Assembly (NCBI GenBank): GCA_044222225.1
Contig: JBGANR010000017.1
Coordinates: forward strand, 1 to 64,000
Length of the DNA stretch: 64,000 bases
Reading direction: 5' to 3'
Source: JBGANR01 sp044222225
Lineage (GTDB): Bacteria > Actinomycetota > Actinomycetes > Mycobacteriales > Mycobacteriaceae
Below the pieces are notes generated by a model, which had not been told where the DNA came from, made no database searches, and saw nothing but the letters and a program-made list of their open reading frames with translations. This document shows, one piece after another, positions 55,746-63,688 of the stretch. The position numbers and the translations under genes were made by a program. Each line of letters starts with the position of its first letter. The first letter of the stretch is position 1.

Positions 55746-56528
55746 ATGCGCGCCATCTGGAAGGGTGATGTCACGTTCGGGCTCGTCAACGTGCCCGTCG
55801 CGGTGTTCTCTGCGATCGAGAGTCATGACCGCCGGGCACACCAGGTCGACGCCGGCGACGGGACCCGGATCCGATACAAGAAGGTGCGGGAGGGGACCAA
55901 CGACGAGATCGCGTTCGCCGACATCGCGAGCGCCTACGAATCCGACACCGGTGAGACCGTCATCCTCACCAAGGACGATCTCGCGTCGCTGCCCGTCGAA
56001 CGCAACCGCGAGATCTCCGTCACCGAGTTCGTGCCGGCCGAGCAGATCGACCCCATCTACTTCGACAAGCCGTACTACCTGGCGCCGGCGTCGCGGTCGT
56101 CGAAGGCGTACCGGCTGCTCACCGAGGCGCTGACGCGCTCGGACCGGCTCGCGATCGCCACCTTCACGCTGCGCAACCGCACCCGGCTGGCCGCGCTGCG
56201 CGTCGTCGACGGCGTCATGACGTTGCAGACGCTGCTCTGGCCCGATGAGGTGCGGGTCGCCGACTTCCCTGAGATCAAGGAGAACTCCGGTGATCTCAAG
56301 GAGGCCGAGCTGGCGATGGCCGCCTCGCTGATCGAGTCGATGTCGACGGACTTCGACCCGACCCAGTTCCGCGACACCTACCAGGACGAGCTGGCCCGGC
56401 TCATCGAGGCGCGCGCCGAAGGCGGGGAGGCGTTCGCGCCGCCGGAGCCGAAGCAGGAGGAGGACTCGGAGGTCGCCGACCTGCTCGCGGCCCTGCGCGC
56501 CAGCCTCGCCGAACGCAAGGCGGGCTGA
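55746..56528 (+). CDS. ku: Bacterial Ku protein
   Basis: A 260-residue Ku homodimer subunit: RAIWKGDVTFGLVNVPVAVFSAIES is the signature N-terminus, followed by the bridge region (YFDKPYYLAPASRSSKAYRLLTEAL, RVVDGVMTLQTLLWPDEVR). The C-terminal acidic/basic tail (PEPKQEEDSEVADLLAALRASLAERKAG) would recruit LigD. It loads on DNA ends and stimulates LigD in end joining. Gap to ribokinase stop is 13 bases (convergent). Confidence 0.95.
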   Translation: MRAIWKGDVTFGLVNVPVAVFSAIESHDRRAHQVDAGDGTRIRYKKVREGTNDEIAFADIASAYESDTGETVILTKDDLASLPVERNREISVTEFVPAEQIDPIYFDKPYYLAPASRSSKAYRLLTEALTRSDRLAIATFTLRNRTRLAALRVVDGVMTLQTLLWPDEVRVADFPEIKENSGDLKEAELAMAASLIESMSTDFDPTQFRDTYQDELARLIEARAEGGEAFAPPEPKQEEDSEVADLLAALRASLAERKAG

Positions 56529-56541
56529 CGCGCCGGTCGGA

Positions 56542-57423
56542 CTATCCGCGCTGCTCGGCGAACGCGGCCAGCTGGGCGGCGTTCGGGTAGGACGCCGCGG
56601 CGCCCCGGCCGGTGGCCGCGTAGGCCGCCACCAGGGCGGCCTTGTTCGCGGCGTCGATCAGCGTCGAGCCGGCGGCGAGGCCTGCGAGGATCGTGCCGAG
56701 GAAGGCGTCGCCGCAGCCCGTGGTGTCGACGGCGTCGACGGCGACGGCCGGCACATCGGTGACGACGCCGTTCTCGACGACGCGCGCGCCGTCCGCGCCG
56801 AGCGTCACGACCAGCCGGCCGACGTTCTCGGCGGCCGGGCCGAGCTGAGCGAGCTCGTGCTGGTTGAGGACGAGCACGTCGACGTCGCGCAGCAGTTCGG
56901 CGGGCGGCTGCGCGAACGGCGACGGGTTGAGCACGACCGTCACGCCCGCGGCCTTGGCCGTCGCGGCGGCGGCGGCGACCACCTCGAGGGGGACCTCGAA
57001 GCTGAGCCCGAGTGCCGCGGCCCCGGTGATCGACGCCGCCGACCGGGCGACGTCGTCGGGCGTGAGCTCGGCGTTCGCGCCGGCCGAGATGACGATGGTG
57101 TTCTCGCCGGCCGCGTCGACGGTGATGACGGCGGTGCCGGTCGCGGTCTTCGCCACCCGCCGCACGCGATCGGTGTTCACCCCGGCGCGCCGCACACGAT
57201 CGGTGATGAACGCGCCGTGGCTGTCGTCGCCGACCGCGCCGACGAGCGTCACCGCGGCGCCGCCGAGCGAGGCCGCGACGGCCTGGTTGGCGCTCTTGCC
57301 GCCCGGATGCGTCTGCAGCGGTCCGCCGCGGCGCGTCTCACCGGGGCCGGGAAGGCGATCGGTGGTGACGACGAGATCGACGTTGAGCGAGCCGACGACG
57401 GCCACCCGTCCGTTCGGGGTCAT
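56542..57423 (-). CDS. rbsK: Ribokinase (PfkB family)
   Basis: A 293-residue PfkB sugar kinase: VAVVGSLNVDLVVTTDRLPGPGETRRG, HPGGKSANQAVAAS (substrate GG-K-x-x-N), and the catalytic Asp in DTTGCGDAFLGTILAGLA with the anion hole GCGD. Length and motifs match ribokinase. It follows the nucleoside hydrolase gene on the same strand (113-base gap), so ribose released from nucleosides would be phosphorylated here. RBS GAGGA precedes the ATG. Confidence 0.9.
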   Translation of the reverse strand: MTPNGRVAVVGSLNVDLVVTTDRLPGPGETRRGGPLQTHPGGKSANQAVAASLGGAAVTLVGAVGDDSHGAFITDRVRRAGVNTDRVRRVAKTATGTAVITVDAAGENTIVISAGANAELTPDDVARSAASITGAAALGLSFEVPLEVVAAAAATAKAAGVTVVLNPSPFAQPPAELLRDVDVLVLNQHELAQLGPAAENVGRLVVTLGADGARVVENGVVTDVPAVAVDAVDTTGCGDAFLGTILAGLAAGSTLIDAANKAALVAAYAATGRGAAASYPNAAQLAAFAEQRG

Positions 57424-57536
57424 GGAAGGATCCTCTCGGGTCGTTCGCTGCGACCGGGTCCGGGGCAGCGGCAGGCCGCGGCTCCGGGGAGCAGCGGTGA
57501 TACCTCGGACGACGCTGTCGGAGGCGGGTCGGGCCG

Positions 57537-58472
57537 TCAGCCGCAGCGGCGGACGGCGTCGATGACGAGATTCCAGAACTTGTCGACGTCGAGCCTGACG
57601 CCGACCTGGGTGACGCAGTCGGCCGGCGCGTGCCCGCGCAGGTCGGTGACGGTCATGCCGCGGGTGAGCTCGCCGGTGAGCTCGACGTCGATCGGGGCGC
57701 GGTGGACCGTCATGACGGACGGGTCGATGCAGTAGGCGACGGTGCACGGATCGTGGACCGGCGGGTGCTCGAACGCCCGGTTGGCGCGGTAGGCGGCGCG
57801 GAACACGCCGAACAGGTCGACCACGAAGTCGGCCACCGGCGTCCCGATCGCGGCGACGCGGGCTTCGACGTCGTGCGTGGCGAGCGCCTGATGCGTCAGG
57901 TCGAGGCCGACCATCGTCACCGGCCAGCCGGCGGTGAACACGATCTTCGCCGCCTCCGGATCGGTCCAGACGTTGAACTCGGCGGTCGGCGTGATGTTGC
58001 CCGTGTGATAGCCGCCGCCCATGAGGACGACCTCGCGCACCCGCTCCACGATGCGCGGCTCCTTGCGGGCGGCCATCGCGATGTTGGTCAGCGGGCCCGT
58101 CGGCACCAGCGTCAGCTCGTCCCGCGGGCGGGACATCACCTCGTCGATGATGACGTCGACGGCGTGCCGGGGGTCGAGCGCGAATCCCGGCAGCGGCAGC
58201 TCGATGCCGCCCATGCCGTTCTCGCCGTGGATCTCGCCGGCCGCGCGCAGCGGCGCGATGAGCGGTCGGTCGCAGCCGGCCGCGAACGTCACCCCGGTGA
58301 TCCCGGCGACGGCGGCGACGCCGAGCGCGTTGCGGGTGACCTTCGCGAGCGTCTGGTTGCCGCCGATCGTGGTGACGGCGGCGAGCTCGATCTCCGGATT
58401 CCCCCACGCCAGGAGCAACGCGACGGCGTCGTCCTGACCGGGATCGCAGTCGAGCAGGATCGTCCTGGGCAC
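57537..58472 (-). CDS. Inosine-uridine preferring nucleoside hydrolase
   Basis: A 311-residue IunH family enzyme: PRTILLDCDPGQDDAVALLLAW carries the DxDxGxDD calcium site, VPTGPLTNIAMAARKEP, VLMGGGYHTGNITPTAEFNVWTDPEAA and the late Asp/His region HDPCTVAYCIDP. It splits ribonucleosides into base and ribose. The GTG start is placed at the beginning of the conserved strand. It forms a small salvage operon with ribokinase. Confidence 0.9.
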   Translation of the reverse strand: MPRTILLDCDPGQDDAVALLLAWGNPEIELAAVTTIGGNQTLAKVTRNALGVAAVAGITGVTFAAGCDRPLIAPLRAAGEIHGENGMGGIELPLPGFALDPRHAVDVIIDEVMSRPRDELTLVPTGPLTNIAMAARKEPRIVERVREVVLMGGGYHTGNITPTAEFNVWTDPEAAKIVFTAGWPVTMVGLDLTHQALATHDVEARVAAIGTPVADFVVDLFGVFRAAYRANRAFEHPPVHDPCTVAYCIDPSVMTVHRAPIDVELTGELTRGMTVTDLRGHAPADCVTQVGVRLDVDKFWNLVIDAVRRCG

Positions 58473-58547
58473 GGGGCTCAGCGTAGCCACGCGGCCGCCG
58501 CCGGTGGTGCCGTTCCGGGCATCCGGTGTGTCCCGCGGCACTCTTGA

Positions 58548-58576
58548 TTGATGTGACGGCGAGTCTCATTTATCAT
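58548..58576 (+). promoter_or_regulatory. Predicted leaderless promoter of the monooxygenase gene
   Basis: TTGATG (58548-58553), 17-base spacer, TATCAT (58571-58576), then 6 bases to the ATG at 58583. Spacing is ideal for a housekeeping-type promoter whose transcript starts at the initiation codon. Confidence 0.6.
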
Positions 58577-58582
58577 TCGGGC

Positions 58583-60085
58583 ATGACTGCAACGCCCCAT
58601 AGTGCAATGCCGCAGTTCGACGTGATCGTCGTCGGGGCCGGCCTGTCCGGCATCGGGTTCGCCCGCAGGCTGCAGACGACCTGTCCCGAACGCAGCTTCC
58701 AGATCTTCGAACGCCGTGAGCGCGTCGGCGGCACCTGGGACCTGTTCCGCTACCCGGGCATCCGCTCGGACAGCGACATCTACACCCTCGGCTACTCGTT
58801 CAAGCCGTGGAAGGGTCGCGACACCATCGCGGCCGGCGAGGACATCCGTGAGTACATCGAGGAAGCGTCCCGCGAATACGGCATCGAGCCGCACATCCGG
58901 TTCTCGACGACCGTGACGGCCGTGTCCTTCGACTCGGACACCGACGTCTGGACCGTCAGCTATGAGCGCGGCGGCAAGACCGGTACGGCGACGGCCGGGT
59001 TCGTCTACTTCGCGTCCGGCTACTACAGCTACGACGCCGGCTACACCCCTCGGTTCGAGGGGATCGAGAGCTTCGGCGGCACCGTCGTCCACCCGCAGTT
59101 CTGGCCCGAGGACCTCGACTACGCAGGCAAGAAGGTCGTCGTCATCGGCTCCGGCGCCACGGCGATCACCCTCATCCCGTCGATGGCCGACGACGCCGAG
59201 CTCGTCACGATGCTGCAGCGCTCGCCGACCTACGTCTTCTCCCGGCCCGGGCAGGACGCGCTGACCAGCGGCGTTCGCAAGGTGCTGCCGGCGCGGCTCG
59301 CCAACGACCTCGTCCGGTTCGGCAACGCCGCCGGCACCCTCGGGCTCTATCAGCTCTGCCGCCGCGCGCCGAAGCTCTCCCGCGCCCTGATCCGCCGGTT
59401 GACCAAGGCGCAGCTGCCCGAGGGCTACCCCGTCGACGTGCACTTCAAGCCGGCGTACGCGCCGTGGGACCAGCGGCTCTGCGTCGTTCCGGACGGCGAC
59501 CTGTTCCGGGCCATCCGCAGGGGCAAGGCGGCGGTCGTCACCGACACGATCGACCGGATCGACGAGACGGGCATCGTGCTGGGCTCGGGGGAACACCTCG
59601 ACGCCGACATCATCGTCACCGCGACGGGCCTGCAGATGCTCGCGCTCGGCGGCGTGAGCATCGACGTCGACGGCGAGCGCGTCGACCCCGGGACCAAGTT
59701 CATCTACCGCGGGCACATGCTCGACGGCGTCCCCAACCTCGCCTGGTGCATCGGCTACACCAACGCGTCGTGGACGCTGCGCGCCGATATCACCGCTCGC
59801 GCGGTGTGCGACCTGCTCAATCACATGGCCGGCCACGACTACACGCGGGCGCAGCCGAGCGCCGACGGCGACGAGCTGGTCGCCCGGCCCGCGCTCGACC
59901 TGGCGTCCGGCTACATCCAGCGGGCCGCCGGGCACCTGCCGAAGGCGGCGGACAAGGCGCCGTGGATGGTGCGGCAGAACTACTTCCTCGACACCCTCGA
60001 GTACCACCGCAGCGACGTCACCGACCACATGGTGTTCTCGCGGGCGCCGGCGACGGCCGTCCGCAAGCCGGAGGCCGCGGCCTGA
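58583..60085 (+). CDS. Baeyer-Villiger-type flavin monooxygenase (EthA-like)
   Basis: A 500-residue class B flavoprotein monooxygenase: FDVIVVGAGLSGIGFARRL (FAD loop), ERRERVGGTWDLFRYPGIRSDSDIYTLGYSF, the fingerprint FGGTVVHPQFWP fitting F-x-G-x3-H-x3-WP, and the NADPH loop VVVIGSGATAITLIPSMA. The sequence and length are close to EthA of mycobacteria, which oxidises ketones and thioamide prodrugs with NADPH and O2. Probably leaderless. Upstream it is divergent from the nucleoside hydrolase. Physiological substrate unknown. Confidence 0.9.
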   Translation: MTATPHSAMPQFDVIVVGAGLSGIGFARRLQTTCPERSFQIFERRERVGGTWDLFRYPGIRSDSDIYTLGYSFKPWKGRDTIAAGEDIREYIEEASREYGIEPHIRFSTTVTAVSFDSDTDVWTVSYERGGKTGTATAGFVYFASGYYSYDAGYTPRFEGIESFGGTVVHPQFWPEDLDYAGKKVVVIGSGATAITLIPSMADDAELVTMLQRSPTYVFSRPGQDALTSGVRKVLPARLANDLVRFGNAAGTLGLYQLCRRAPKLSRALIRRLTKAQLPEGYPVDVHFKPAYAPWDQRLCVVPDGDLFRAIRRGKAAVVTDTIDRIDETGIVLGSGEHLDADIIVTATGLQMLALGGVSIDVDGERVDPGTKFIYRGHMLDGVPNLAWCIGYTNASWTLRADITARAVCDLLNHMAGHDYTRAQPSADGDELVARPALDLASGYIQRAAGHLPKAADKAPWMVRQNYFLDTLEYHRSDVTDHMVFSRAPATAVRKPEAAA

Positions 60086-60149
60086 CGCCCCGCCCCGCCC
60101 CGGTGAAAACCGTTCGCGCCGGCGGCACCTTACCGGGCATCCTTGTCGG

Positions 60150-61445
60150 GTGGAAGAGGTTCGAGACATCGAGGCGACAAGCGGCGATTCGTCGTCCGGT
60201 CTGAGCCGGGCGCTGGCGCCGCTGCGATCGCGGGACTACCGGTTGCTCGCCGGCGCGCTGGTGCTCGCGATGCTCACCGACGGCATGTGGACGCTCGCGG
60301 TGGTCTGGCAGGTCATCGCGATGGGCGGCGGCGCCGTCCAGGTGTCGCTGGTCTCGGGTGCGCTGTCGGTGGGGCTCGTCGCGTCGGCGCTGTTCGGCGG
60401 GGTGCTCGCCGACCGGGCGTCGCACCGGGTACTGCTCGTCTCGCTGGAGGGCCTCAAGTTCGCCGGGGTGATCGGCATCGGCATCGCGGCCGTCACCGGC
60501 GTGCTGACGATGCCGACGTTCGCCGCCGCGGCCCTGCTGCTCGGCTTCGTCCAGGGCTGCTTCTACCCGGCGTATTCGGCGACGGTCCCGCTGCTCGTCG
60601 AGGAGTCGCGGCTGCTCGCCGCCAACGGACTCGAAGGCTTCCTGCGGCCGGTGGCGCTCATGGCGATCGGTCCGGCGCTGGCCGGCGTCGTCGTCATGAT
60701 CGCCTCGCCCGGCTGGGCGATCGTCGTCGCAGCCCTGGCCAGCGCCTGTGCGCTGCCGCTGTACGCGGCGATGCGGGTGCCGCCGGCGCCGCGCGCGTCG
60801 AACGAGGGCGCGCACGTCGTCGCGCGGACGGTGCGGGATCTCGCCGAGGGCTTCCGTTTCATGCTCGCGACGCCCTGGCTGCTCGCGACGCTGCTCTACG
60901 CGTCGCTGCTGGTCCTGCTCATCATGGGGCCGATCGAGGTGCTCATCCCGTTCGCGATCGTCGAGCGCGCGGGCGGCGACGCCGGTTCGCACGCGCTGGT
61001 GCTCGCCGTGTTCGGCGCGGGTGGCGCGATCGGCTCCCTCGTGATGGCGTCGCGCCGGATGCCCCGCCGCTACCTCACGGTGATGCTCGGGGTCTGGGGC
61101 GTCGCGCCGATCCCCCTCGCGGTCTACGGGCTGAGCACCTCGATCTGGGCGTTCGTGGCGGCGGCGTTCCTCCTCGGCATGCTGTTCGATCTGCCCGGCG
61201 TGCTGTGGGGTTCGCTGCTGCAGCAGCGCGTCCCGCGGCAGTTGCTCGGCCGCGTCTCCAGCCTCGACTTCTTCGTCTCGCTGGTGTTCATGCCCGTCTC
61301 GATGGCGGTGTCGGCGCCGTTGGCCGAGGTGTTCGGGCTGACGACGGTGTTCCTCGTCGCGGCGACGGTCCCGGTGCCGCTGGCCGTCATCGCGTGGTTC
61401 GCCGCGGGCATGCGACGCGACGAACTGGCCCATCCGCTGCGCTGA
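60150..61445 (+). CDS. MFS transporter (MFS_3/EntS-like)
   Basis: A 431-residue transporter with about 12 membrane helices. The first cytosolic loop has ALFGGVLADRASHRVLL (MFS motif A form), and helix 5 has PALAGVVVMIASPGWAIV (antiporter-like motif C region). The domain order resembles the enterobactin exporter EntS and macrolide efflux proteins. The GTG start follows the monooxygenase gene by 64 bases; possible co-transcription suggests export of its product or a toxic compound. Confidence 0.85.
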   Translation: MEEVRDIEATSGDSSSGLSRALAPLRSRDYRLLAGALVLAMLTDGMWTLAVVWQVIAMGGGAVQVSLVSGALSVGLVASALFGGVLADRASHRVLLVSLEGLKFAGVIGIGIAAVTGVLTMPTFAAAALLLGFVQGCFYPAYSATVPLLVEESRLLAANGLEGFLRPVALMAIGPALAGVVVMIASPGWAIVVAALASACALPLYAAMRVPPAPRASNEGAHVVARTVRDLAEGFRFMLATPWLLATLLYASLLVLLIMGPIEVLIPFAIVERAGGDAGSHALVLAVFGAGGAIGSLVMASRRMPRRYLTVMLGVWGVAPIPLAVYGLSTSIWAFVAAAFLLGMLFDLPGVLWGSLLQQRVPRQLLGRVSSLDFFVSLVFMPVSMAVSAPLAEVFGLTTVFLVAATVPVPLAVIAWFAAGMRRDELAHPLR

Positions 61446-61470
61446 CGTGCTCGGTCGTGGAGGTGATCGA

Positions 61471-61572
61471 GGGCGTGGAGGTGGGTGACGGGGCGCTGGC
61501 ATCGGGTCTGGCGGGAGGGTGCGCTAGCACCCGGGGGACTGCGCCCCGGGTGCGTCACCCACCTCCACGCCC
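61471..61572. repeat. Family A palindromic element, copy A3 (102 bp)
   Basis: 20-bp perfect arms at 61471-61490 and 61553-61572, continued by GGGGCGC/GCGCCCC further in. The centre has GGCATCGGGTCTGGCGGGAG and CGGGGGACTGCG as in A1 and A2, separated by a separate small palindrome GGTGCGCTAGCACC. The arms are unrelated to those of A1 and A2. It lies between the convergent MFS and SDR genes, 26 bases after the MFS stop. Confidence 0.9.
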
Positions 61573-61584
61573 GGTCGTCGGCGG

Positions 61585-62346
61585 TCAGGTGATGGTCAGT
61601 CCGCCGTCGACGGCGATCGTCTGACCGGTGACGTAGCCGCCCGCGGCCGACGCCAGCCAGACGGCCGTCGCCGCGAGCTCACGCGGCTCGCCCGTGCGGC
61701 CCGCGACGATGCGCCGGCCCATCGCCTCCATGTACGCCGGGTCGTACTGGTCGGTCATCTCGCTGGCGAAGAAGCCGGGGGCGAGAGAGTTGACGCGGAT
61801 GCCCTTGCGGCCCGTCCACTGCTGGGCGAGATCGCGGGTGAGGCCGATGACGGCCGCCTTCGACGCCGCATAGGCCGCCTGCGGCAGGCCGGCCGTCGTG
61901 ATGCCGAGGATCGAGCTGATGTTGATGATCGAGGAGCCGGGCAGCATGACGTTGCCCGCGGCCTGCGCGAACCAGTAGGTGCCGTTCAGGTTGATGTCGA
62001 CGACGTCGTTGAACTGCTTCGGCGTCTCGCGGGTGGCGGGCACGGCCGTGCCGATGCCGGCGTTGTTGACGAGGACGTCGAGGCGTCCGAAGCGTTCCAT
62101 CGCCGCGGCCACGGCGGCCCGGCACTGCTCGGGGTCGCGGACGTCGGTGGCGACGGGCAGCGCCTCCCGGCCGGCGGCCCGGACGAGCGCGGCCGTCTCC
62201 TCGAGCCGGTCGGCGCGGCGGGCGGCGAGGACGACGTCGGCACCCGCCTCGGCGAAGGCCTGCGCGAACGCGACGCCGAGGCCGGACGAGGCGCCGGTGA
62301 CGAGGACGACGCGGTCGTCGTGACGGAACATGTCGAGCACGGGCAT
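61585..62346 (-). CDS. SDR-family oxidoreductase
   Basis: A 253-residue classical SDR: TGASSGLGVAFAQAFAEAG, VVLAARRADRL, NNAGIGTAVPA, NISSILGITT and YAASKAAVIGLTRDLAQQW, with IAVDGGLTIT at the end. It is a close paralogue of the PHA-operon SDR at 47321. ATG 62346 is fixed by GAGGAG 6 bases upstream. It is divergent from an acyl-CoA dehydrogenase gene across a palindromic operator, so it probably reduces or oxidises a 3-hydroxyacyl-CoA in the same pathway. Confidence 0.88.
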   Translation of the reverse strand: MPVLDMFRHDDRVVLVTGASSGLGVAFAQAFAEAGADVVLAARRADRLEETAALVRAAGREALPVATDVRDPEQCRAAVAAAMERFGRLDVLVNNAGIGTAVPATRETPKQFNDVVDINLNGTYWFAQAAGNVMLPGSSIINISSILGITTAGLPQAAYAASKAAVIGLTRDLAQQWTGRKGIRVNSLAPGFFASEMTDQYDPAYMEAMGRRIVAGRTGEPRELAATAVWLASAAGGYVTGQTIAVDGGLTIT

Positions 62347-62371
62347 GGGTGTCTCCTCGGTCGGGTTCGTC

Positions 62372-62393
62372 AACCTGAGAGTAACCTCAGGTT
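62372..62393. promoter_or_regulatory. 22-bp palindromic operator between SDR and acyl-CoA dehydrogenase genes
   Basis: AACCTGAG, 6-base spacer AGTAAC, CTCAGGTT: perfect 8-6-8 inverted repeat 26 bases before the SDR start and 66 bases before the dehydrogenase start. Size and shape fit a TetR-family fatty-acid regulator. No regulator gene is adjacent. Confidence 0.75.
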
Positions 62394-62458
62394 TGCATCC
62401 GCGCGGCCGAGCTCGCCGGATACCTCATGCCGGCCCACGACTTTCAGGAGCTCAGCGG

Positions 62459-63604
62459 ATGATGCGCGCCCTCTACGAGCAGGACCACGAAGCCTTCCGC
62501 TCGACCGTCAAGGACTTCATCGCCCGGTACATCACGCCGCGGCACGAGAAGATCATCGAGCAGAAGTTCATCGACCGGGAGATCTGGCTGCGGGCCGGTG
62601 AGCTGGGCTTTCTCGGACTGGGGGTGCCGGAGGAGTTCGGCGGCTCCGATGCCGGCGACTACCGGTTCAGCGCCGTGCTCAGCGAGGAGCTGTCGGCCGT
62701 GAGCGTCGCGTTCTCGTCGTCGCTGGGCATCCACTACGACGTCGTCGCGCCGTACCTCGTGGATCTGACCACCGACGAGCAGAAGGCGCGCTGGCTGCCG
62801 CGGTTCTGCACCGGCGAGATGATCACCGCGATCGGCATGACCGAACCGGCCGCGGGCTCCGACCTCGCCGGCATCCGTTCGACGGCCCGCCGCGACGGCG
62901 ACGACTGGGTTCTCAACGGCGGCAAGACGTTCATCACCAACGGCTTCGACTGCGATCTCGTCATCGTCGCCGCGAAGACCTCGCCGGACAAGGGGGCCAA
63001 GGGCATCACGCTGTTCGCCGTCGAGAAGGGGATGCCGGGCTTCGAGAAGGGCCGCAAGCTGGACAAGGTCGGCCAGCCGGAGGCGGACACGGCCGAGCTG
63101 TTCTTCACCGACGTCCGGGTGCCGGCGTCGAACGTCATCGGTGAGATCGACCGCGGCTTCATCCACATGATGCGGATGCTCCCGCAGGAGCGCATCGGCT
63201 CGGCGATCAACAACCTCGCCAACGCCCGCGCCCTCTTCGCCGAGACCCTCGACTACGTCAAGCAGCGCAAGGCGTTCGGGCAGCCGGTCGGCTCGTTCCA
63301 GTACAACAAGTTCGTCATGGCGGAGCTGGTGACGCAGCTCGAGGTCACCCAGGCGTACGTCGATCAGAGCGTCGCCGCCCACGCCGACGGCGCGCTGTCG
63401 GCCGTCGACGCCGCGAAGGCCAAGTGGTGGACGGCCGACGTCCAGAGCAAGGTGCTCGACGCCTGCCTGCAGCTGCACGGCGGCTACGGCTTCATGAACG
63501 AGTACCGCATCGCCCGCGCCTGGAAAGACGCCCGCGTCACCCGCATCTGGGCGGGCTCGAACGAGATCATGAAGGAGATCATCGGCCGCGATCTCGGGCT
63601 GTAG
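62459..63604 (+). CDS. Acyl-CoA dehydrogenase
   Basis: A 381-residue FAD enzyme of normal length: TAIGMTEPAAGSDLAGIRSTARRDGDDWVLNGGKTFITNG (FAD/substrate loop), KLDKVGQPEADTAELFFTDVRVP, QYNKFVMAELVTQLE, and the C-terminal LHGGYGFMNEYRIARAWKDARVTRIWAGSNEIMKEIIGRDLGL. The catalytic acid position lies in the IWAGSNEIMKE segment as in short/medium-chain enzymes. Two adjacent ATG codons are possible; 62459 follows CAGGAG by 8 bases. It catalyses alpha-beta desaturation of an acyl-CoA; chain specificity is not visible. Shares an operator with the divergent SDR. Confidence 0.92.
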   Translation: MMRALYEQDHEAFRSTVKDFIARYITPRHEKIIEQKFIDREIWLRAGELGFLGLGVPEEFGGSDAGDYRFSAVLSEELSAVSVAFSSSLGIHYDVVAPYLVDLTTDEQKARWLPRFCTGEMITAIGMTEPAAGSDLAGIRSTARRDGDDWVLNGGKTFITNGFDCDLVIVAAKTSPDKGAKGITLFAVEKGMPGFEKGRKLDKVGQPEADTAELFFTDVRVPASNVIGEIDRGFIHMMRMLPQERIGSAINNLANARALFAETLDYVKQRKAFGQPVGSFQYNKFVMAELVTQLEVTQAYVDQSVAAHADGALSAVDAAKAKWWTADVQSKVLDACLQLHGGYGFMNEYRIARAWKDARVTRIWAGSNEIMKEIIGRDLGL

Positions 63605-63613
63605 CGTGTCCGC

Positions 63614-63688
63614 TTCCCAGATGTCCGTCTGAGCGGCCCGCCGAGGAGATTATTGTCACGGCGCCGCGCTCAGGCGGACATCCGGGGA
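63614..63688. repeat. Family B palindromic element, copy B4 (75 bp)
   Basis: Terminal arms at 63614-63627 and 63675-63688 pair at 12 of 14 positions. The centre has GAGGAGATTATTGTCACGGCG in the same orientation as B1. It starts 9 bases after the acyl-CoA dehydrogenase stop and includes the stop codon and last codons of the convergent acyltransferase gene. Confidence 0.9.
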
